DNA of 64,000 nt from Streptomyces sp. NBC_00287 (GTDB lineage Bacteria > Actinomycetota > Actinomycetes > Streptomycetales > Streptomycetaceae), in NCBI RefSeq assembly GCF_036173105.1, contig NZ_CP108053.1, forward strand, positions 7,998,001-8,062,000, in the 5' to 3' direction. Below the pieces are notes generated by a model, which did not search any database, was not told the DNA's origin, and was given only the letters and a program-made list of their open reading frames with translations. Both the position numbers and the translations under genes were made by a program. Positions 61,074 to 64,000 of this stretch are shown in pieces (positions within the stretch are counted from its first letter, which is position 1; every line of letters starts with the position of its first letter).

Positions 61074-61427
61074 CCTACCGTCGGGGGTGGAGTCGCCTTG
61101 GGGGGCACGGGGTCAGCGGCCACCGGTCGGCGGGTGACAGCCAGCGCTCGGGCGAGCGCGTCCCGGGTTCGCGCCGATCGGCGGGACGGGTTCATCGGTG
61201 GCGGCCGGGCGGCTCAACTCCCGTCCTTCGGGCAGGCCCTTCCTGGTCTCGCGCCGATCGGCGGGACGGGTTCATCGGTGGCGGCCGGGCGGCTCAACCT
61301 CGGCCCTCTGGCCAGCCTTCCCGGGTTCGCGCCGATCGGTGGCACGCGCTCACCTGTGGCGGCGGGGCGGCTCAACTCCATGCTCGGGCCAGCCCCTCCC
61401 CGGTTCGCGCCGACCGGCAGCACGCGC
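61074..61427. repeat. Intergenic tandem repeat of ~78-80 bp, three full copies plus a partial copy
   Basis: Copies begin with TCGCGCCGATCGG-like sequence at 61169, 61249, 61327 and 61405 (the last has one change and is cut by the dehydrogenase end). Unit lengths are 80, 78 and 78 bp. Each carries GGGTTCATCGGTGGCGGCC or a variant and GGGCGGCTCAAC. Copies 1 and 2 are nearly identical over their first ~50 bp; copies 3 and 4 share GGCACGCGCTCACC-like segments. 61074-61168 may hold a decayed copy. No gene is supported here. Confidence 0.85.
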
Positions 61428-62606
61428 TCACCGGTATCGCCCGTACCGCTCCGCGATCACCGGCAGCTGGTCCGCGGCGATGGCGTGGGCTGCCGCGCGT
61501 GGGGTCGTTCCGTCGGTTTCCGCGCGGGTCAGCATGCGGTCGGTCAGGGCCCGCATCGAGTGGCGCGTGTGGGTGAAGGCCTCGGTCGGGTCGGGGCCGA
61601 TGTCGCCGAAGAGGGTCCACCACCACCAGGCGTTCGTCCCGGAGTTGACGACGACGTCGGGCAGCACGGTGATGCCCCGCGCGGCCAGCAGTGCCTCGGC
61701 CTCGGGAAGTACCGGCATGTTGGCCGCCTCGACGATCCAGCGGGCGGTGATCCGCTCCTGGTTCACGGTGTCGACGGCGTAGGACACGGCCGCCGGCACC
61801 AGCACCTCCGCGTCCACCGACAGCCAGGCGTCGCCCGGCAGTTCACGGTCCCCGGGGCGCAGCGCGGCGCGGTCCACGGTGCCGTACGCGTCCCGCGCGG
61901 CGAGCAGGCTCTCGATGTCCAGGCCCGCCGGGTTGGCGACGGTGCCCTTGAGGTCGGCCACGGCCACCACCGTCAGCCCCGCGCGCGTGAGGAACCGTGC
62001 CGTGGCCCCGCCCATGGTGCCGAGCCCCTGCACGGCCACGCGCGTGCCCGCGTACGGCATCCCGGCCCGGTCCAGGGCCGTGAGCACGGACTCCGCCACC
62101 CCGCAGCCGCCGACCAGTTCGTCGAGCCCGATGCCGTCCACCTCCACGGCGAAGGCGTCGGCCAGCCGCCGCCGGGCGGCGGCCTCGTCGTCGAGCAGGG
62201 GATACACGGCCTGGATCGACGACACCAGGCCCGCCTCGGTCGCCGCCCGGTCCACCAGGTCCTGGCTGAGCCCGAGGTCCTCACCGGTGGCCCAGAAGCT
62301 CGCGATGTACGGCCGTACGGCCCGCAGATAGCGCACGAGCAAGTCGTACGCCGCCGGATCCCGCGGATCGCAGTCGATGCCGCCCTTGGCGCCGCCGAGG
62401 GGGATGTAGCGGCCGTCCGGGTCGTAGTGCAGCGCTTCCTTCATGGACATGCCGCGGGCGAGCCCCGTGACCTCGTCGAGAGTGCAGCCCTCGCGCATCC
62501 GCAGACCGCCGCTGCACACCCCGCGCACCAGCCCGTCGATCACGAGAAAGCCCTGGCGGCCGGTGACGTCATCGGCCCAGGTGAGCGACAGGAAGGGGGT
62601 GGTCAT
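61428..62606 (-). CDS. Glu/Leu/Phe/Val dehydrogenase family protein
   Basis: A 392-residue NAD(P)-dependent amino-acid dehydrogenase. The catalytic Lys lies in the LGGAKGGIDCDPRD segment (near residue 87), and a Lys in GMSMKEALHYD precedes it; the nucleotide-binding fold is VAVQGLGTMGGATARF near 198. Substrate (Val, Leu, Phe or Glu) is not certain. AAGGAG lies 6 bases before ATG at 62606. The tetra-Trp WWWW near residue 329 is unusual. The 3' end runs into the tandem repeat. A TetR-like palindrome sits just before the ribosome binding site. Confidence 0.9.
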   Translation of the reverse strand: MTTPFLSLTWADDVTGRQGFLVIDGLVRGVCSGGLRMREGCTLDEVTGLARGMSMKEALHYDPDGRYIPLGGAKGGIDCDPRDPAAYDLLVRYLRAVRPYIASFWATGEDLGLSQDLVDRAATEAGLVSSIQAVYPLLDDEAAARRRLADAFAVEVDGIGLDELVGGCGVAESVLTALDRAGMPYAGTRVAVQGLGTMGGATARFLTRAGLTVVAVADLKGTVANPAGLDIESLLAARDAYGTVDRAALRPGDRELPGDAWLSVDAEVLVPAAVSYAVDTVNQERITARWIVEAANMPVLPEAEALLAARGITVLPDVVVNSGTNAWWWWTLFGDIGPDPTEAFTHTRHSMRALTDRMLTRAETDGTTPRAAAHAIAADQLPVIAERYGRYR

Positions 62607-62616
62607 GGGGACTCCT

Positions 62617-62636
62617 TACTGAATCGCGAGTCAGTA
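62617..62636. promoter_or_regulatory. TetR-type near-palindromic operator
   Basis: TACTGAATCGCGAGTCAGTA: 20 bp symmetrical except two positions. It lies 11 bp upstream of the dehydrogenase ATG, overlapping the leader next to AAGGAG. Such TACTGA...TCAGTA sequences with a TCGCGA centre are typical for TetR dimers; the TetR gene at 60444-61073 is the obvious candidate. Confidence 0.65.
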
Positions 62637-62757
62637 TCTTGAACGGGCTCCCGCACTGTCAATGTGCTGAACCGATCTTCAGCAAGGAGCGGGCGGCGGT
62701 CGTTGTCGGAGGGGCCGACCATAATGGGATGCCTCGACGACTCCACATGGAGGTACC

Positions 62758-63951
62758 GTGACCGGTTTCCGTTCCCTGAGCTCCGTGCTCCGCGCGCTGG
62801 AGCCGGCGGCCTTCGGCGCGGAGCCGACCGGCGAGCGCATGGCGCGCATCCGTAGATCGCCCCATTTCAAGGACGGCGTCTTCCAGAACCCCGGAGGGGT
62901 CGCCCGGACCCGGCCCTCCGGCTCGATGCTGGAGTTCGCGAAGGTCTTCTTCGCCAAGGACGAGCGACCGCGCAGATCCCCCCGGGGCACCGTCCCCGTG
63001 CACGCCACCACGCTTGCCGACCTCGCGCATCCGCCCGCCACCGGATTGCGGATCACCTGGATGGGGCACTCCAGCGTGCTCGCGGAGATCGACGGGCACC
63101 GAGTGCTCTTCGACCCCGTGTGGGGCGAGCGCTGCTCCCCGTTCTCCTTCGCCGGGCCCAAGCGACTGCACCCGGTGCCGCTGCCGCTGGCCGCGCTCGG
63201 CCCGGTGGACGTCGTCGTGATCTCGCACGACCACTACGACCACCTGGACCTGCCCTCGATCAAGGCGCTGGCCGGCACGGACACCGTGTTCGCGGTGCCG
63301 CTCGGCGTCGGCGCCCACCTGGAGCACTGGGGCGTCTCCGCCGACCGGCTGCGCGAGCTGGACTGGCACGAGTCGACCAAGATCGGCGGGCTCACCCTCA
63401 CCGCCACCCCGGCCCGGCACTTCTGCGGCCGCGGCCTGCGCAACACCCAGCACACGCTGTGGGCCTCCTGGTCCGTCGCCGGATCCGAGCACCGGATCTA
63501 CCACAGCGGCGACACCGGATACTTCGAGGGCTTCAAGGGCATCGGCGCCGAGTACGGCCCGTTCGACACGACGATGATCCAGCTCGGCGCGTACAGCGAC
63601 TTCTGGCCGGACATCCATATGACGCCCGAGGAGGCCATGCGCGCCCACCTCGACCTGCAGGGCGGCAAGCCGCACGGCGTGCTGCTGCCGATCCACTGGG
63701 CCACCTTCAACCTCGCCACGCACGCGTGGGCGGAGCCGGGGGAGTGGACCCGGGACGCCGCCGACGAGGTCGGCCAGGCGGCCGCCTTCCCCCGGCCCGG
63801 CGAGCCGTTCGAGCCCGCCGGACTGCTGCCCGTCCAGCCCTGGTGGCGAGCCGCCTCCGCACCCATTCCCCACCCCTGGCGCGGCCCGGAGCCGGTGGCG
63901 ACGCCCGAGGAGAGCCCCAGGAGCGACCTGGATCTGGCGGGCGACCGCTGA
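62758..63951 (+). CDS. MBL-fold metallo-hydrolase (NAPE-PLD/UlaG-like)
   Basis: A 397-residue protein with one metallo-beta-lactamase domain. The zinc motif HxHxDH is SHDHYDHLD near residue 158; TWMGHSSVLAEIDG and YHSGDTGYFEGF (Asp ligand) and a late His (LLPIHWATF) complete the site. Overall layout resembles N-acyl-phosphatidylethanolamine phospholipase D-like and UlaG-like hydrolases. Substrate is unknown. GTG at 62758 has GGAGG 5 bases upstream. It is divergent from the dehydrogenase gene. Confidence 0.88.
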   Translation: MTGFRSLSSVLRALEPAAFGAEPTGERMARIRRSPHFKDGVFQNPGGVARTRPSGSMLEFAKVFFAKDERPRRSPRGTVPVHATTLADLAHPPATGLRITWMGHSSVLAEIDGHRVLFDPVWGERCSPFSFAGPKRLHPVPLPLAALGPVDVVVISHDHYDHLDLPSIKALAGTDTVFAVPLGVGAHLEHWGVSADRLRELDWHESTKIGGLTLTATPARHFCGRGLRNTQHTLWASWSVAGSEHRIYHSGDTGYFEGFKGIGAEYGPFDTTMIQLGAYSDFWPDIHMTPEEAMRAHLDLQGGKPHGVLLPIHWATFNLATHAWAEPGEWTRDAADEVGQAAAFPRPGEPFEPAGLLPVQPWWRAASAPIPHPWRGPEPVATPEESPRSDLDLAGDR

Positions 63952-64000
63952 AGCGGGGCACAGCGGCGCCGACACGGCGGGTGACGGTCGGGCCAGAACC

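Noticed and set aside
61141..61427. CRISPR-like array
   Set aside because: The units are contiguous ~79-bp tandem copies without distinct short repeats and unique spacers, and no cas genes are present.
61198..61782. Open frames through the tandem repeat, giving repeated peptides
   Set aside because: The peptide repetition just mirrors the DNA repeat; no ribosome binding site, and one frame runs antisense into the dehydrogenase gene.

Overview
The window is high-GC (roughly 70% or more), densely coded, has strong third-position G/C bias and many GTG starts, and carries a gene set typical of Streptomyces: a tex to SCO6745-family to idi to hopanoid block, a c-di-AMP (ydaO) leader in front of a LysM/M23 protein, and many secreted enzymes. 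I assign it to a Streptomyces chromosome by inference from content, not from any search. I see no tRNA, rRNA, CRISPR array, intact insertion sequence or prophage.

Layout. Positions 1-3979: fatty-acid beta-oxidation (tail of a thiolase, then a fused FadB-type enzyme) and a ThDP-dependent benzoylformate-decarboxylase-like enzyme, followed by an IclR regulator. 4769-8330 (minus): a CUT2-type sugar ABC transporter (permease, binding protein, ATPase), with a short-chain dehydrogenase divergent from it and a MerR regulator. 10157-12152: an amino-acid permease and a macro-domain protein. 12201-17071: three exported peptidases (M1, S15, M14). 17137-22583: BCCT transporter, D-amino-acid-oxidase-like enzyme, an unknown protein and an ABC-F ATPase. 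22580-32993: serine hydrolase, Tex, a 43-residue small protein, an SCO6745-like protein, two DJ-1/PfpI-type proteins (one an AraC regulator), enoyl-CoA hydratase, HdeD-like protein, an anti-sigma-type kinase, Idi and a cation-diffusion facilitator.

34370-41385 is a tightly overlapping block: CDP-alcohol phosphotransferase with a degenerate N-terminal domain, nucleotidyltransferase, sn-glycerol-1-phosphate-dehydrogenase-like enzyme, a second CDP-alcohol phosphotransferase, a GT2 glycosyltransferase and a TagGH-like ABC exporter. Together these look like a route that activates a polyol phosphate with CTP, builds a phosphodiester-linked cell-envelope molecule and exports it. The product is unknown and this is the best candidate here for an undescribed system.

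41710-54530 is a complete hopanoid operon with its own precursor supply: HpnC, HpnD, a 46-residue conserved-position small ORF, HpnE, polyprenyl diphosphate synthase, squalene-hopene cyclase, HpnG, HpnH, IspG, Dxs and HpnO. Idi lies about 10 kb upstream. After it come TTGCC/GGCAA palindromes, a broken XRE/cupin regulator interrupted by a hairpin-rich stretch, and a 40-residue DUF6126-like membrane protein.

55307-64000: tyrosine phosphatase, c-di-AMP riboswitch with LysM/M23 endopeptidase, DUF6250-like Tat protein, SGNH hydrolase, SIMPL-domain protein, TetR regulator, a ~79-bp intergenic tandem repeat, a Glu/Leu/Phe/Val dehydrogenase with a TetR-like palindrome in its leader, and an MBL-fold hydrolase.
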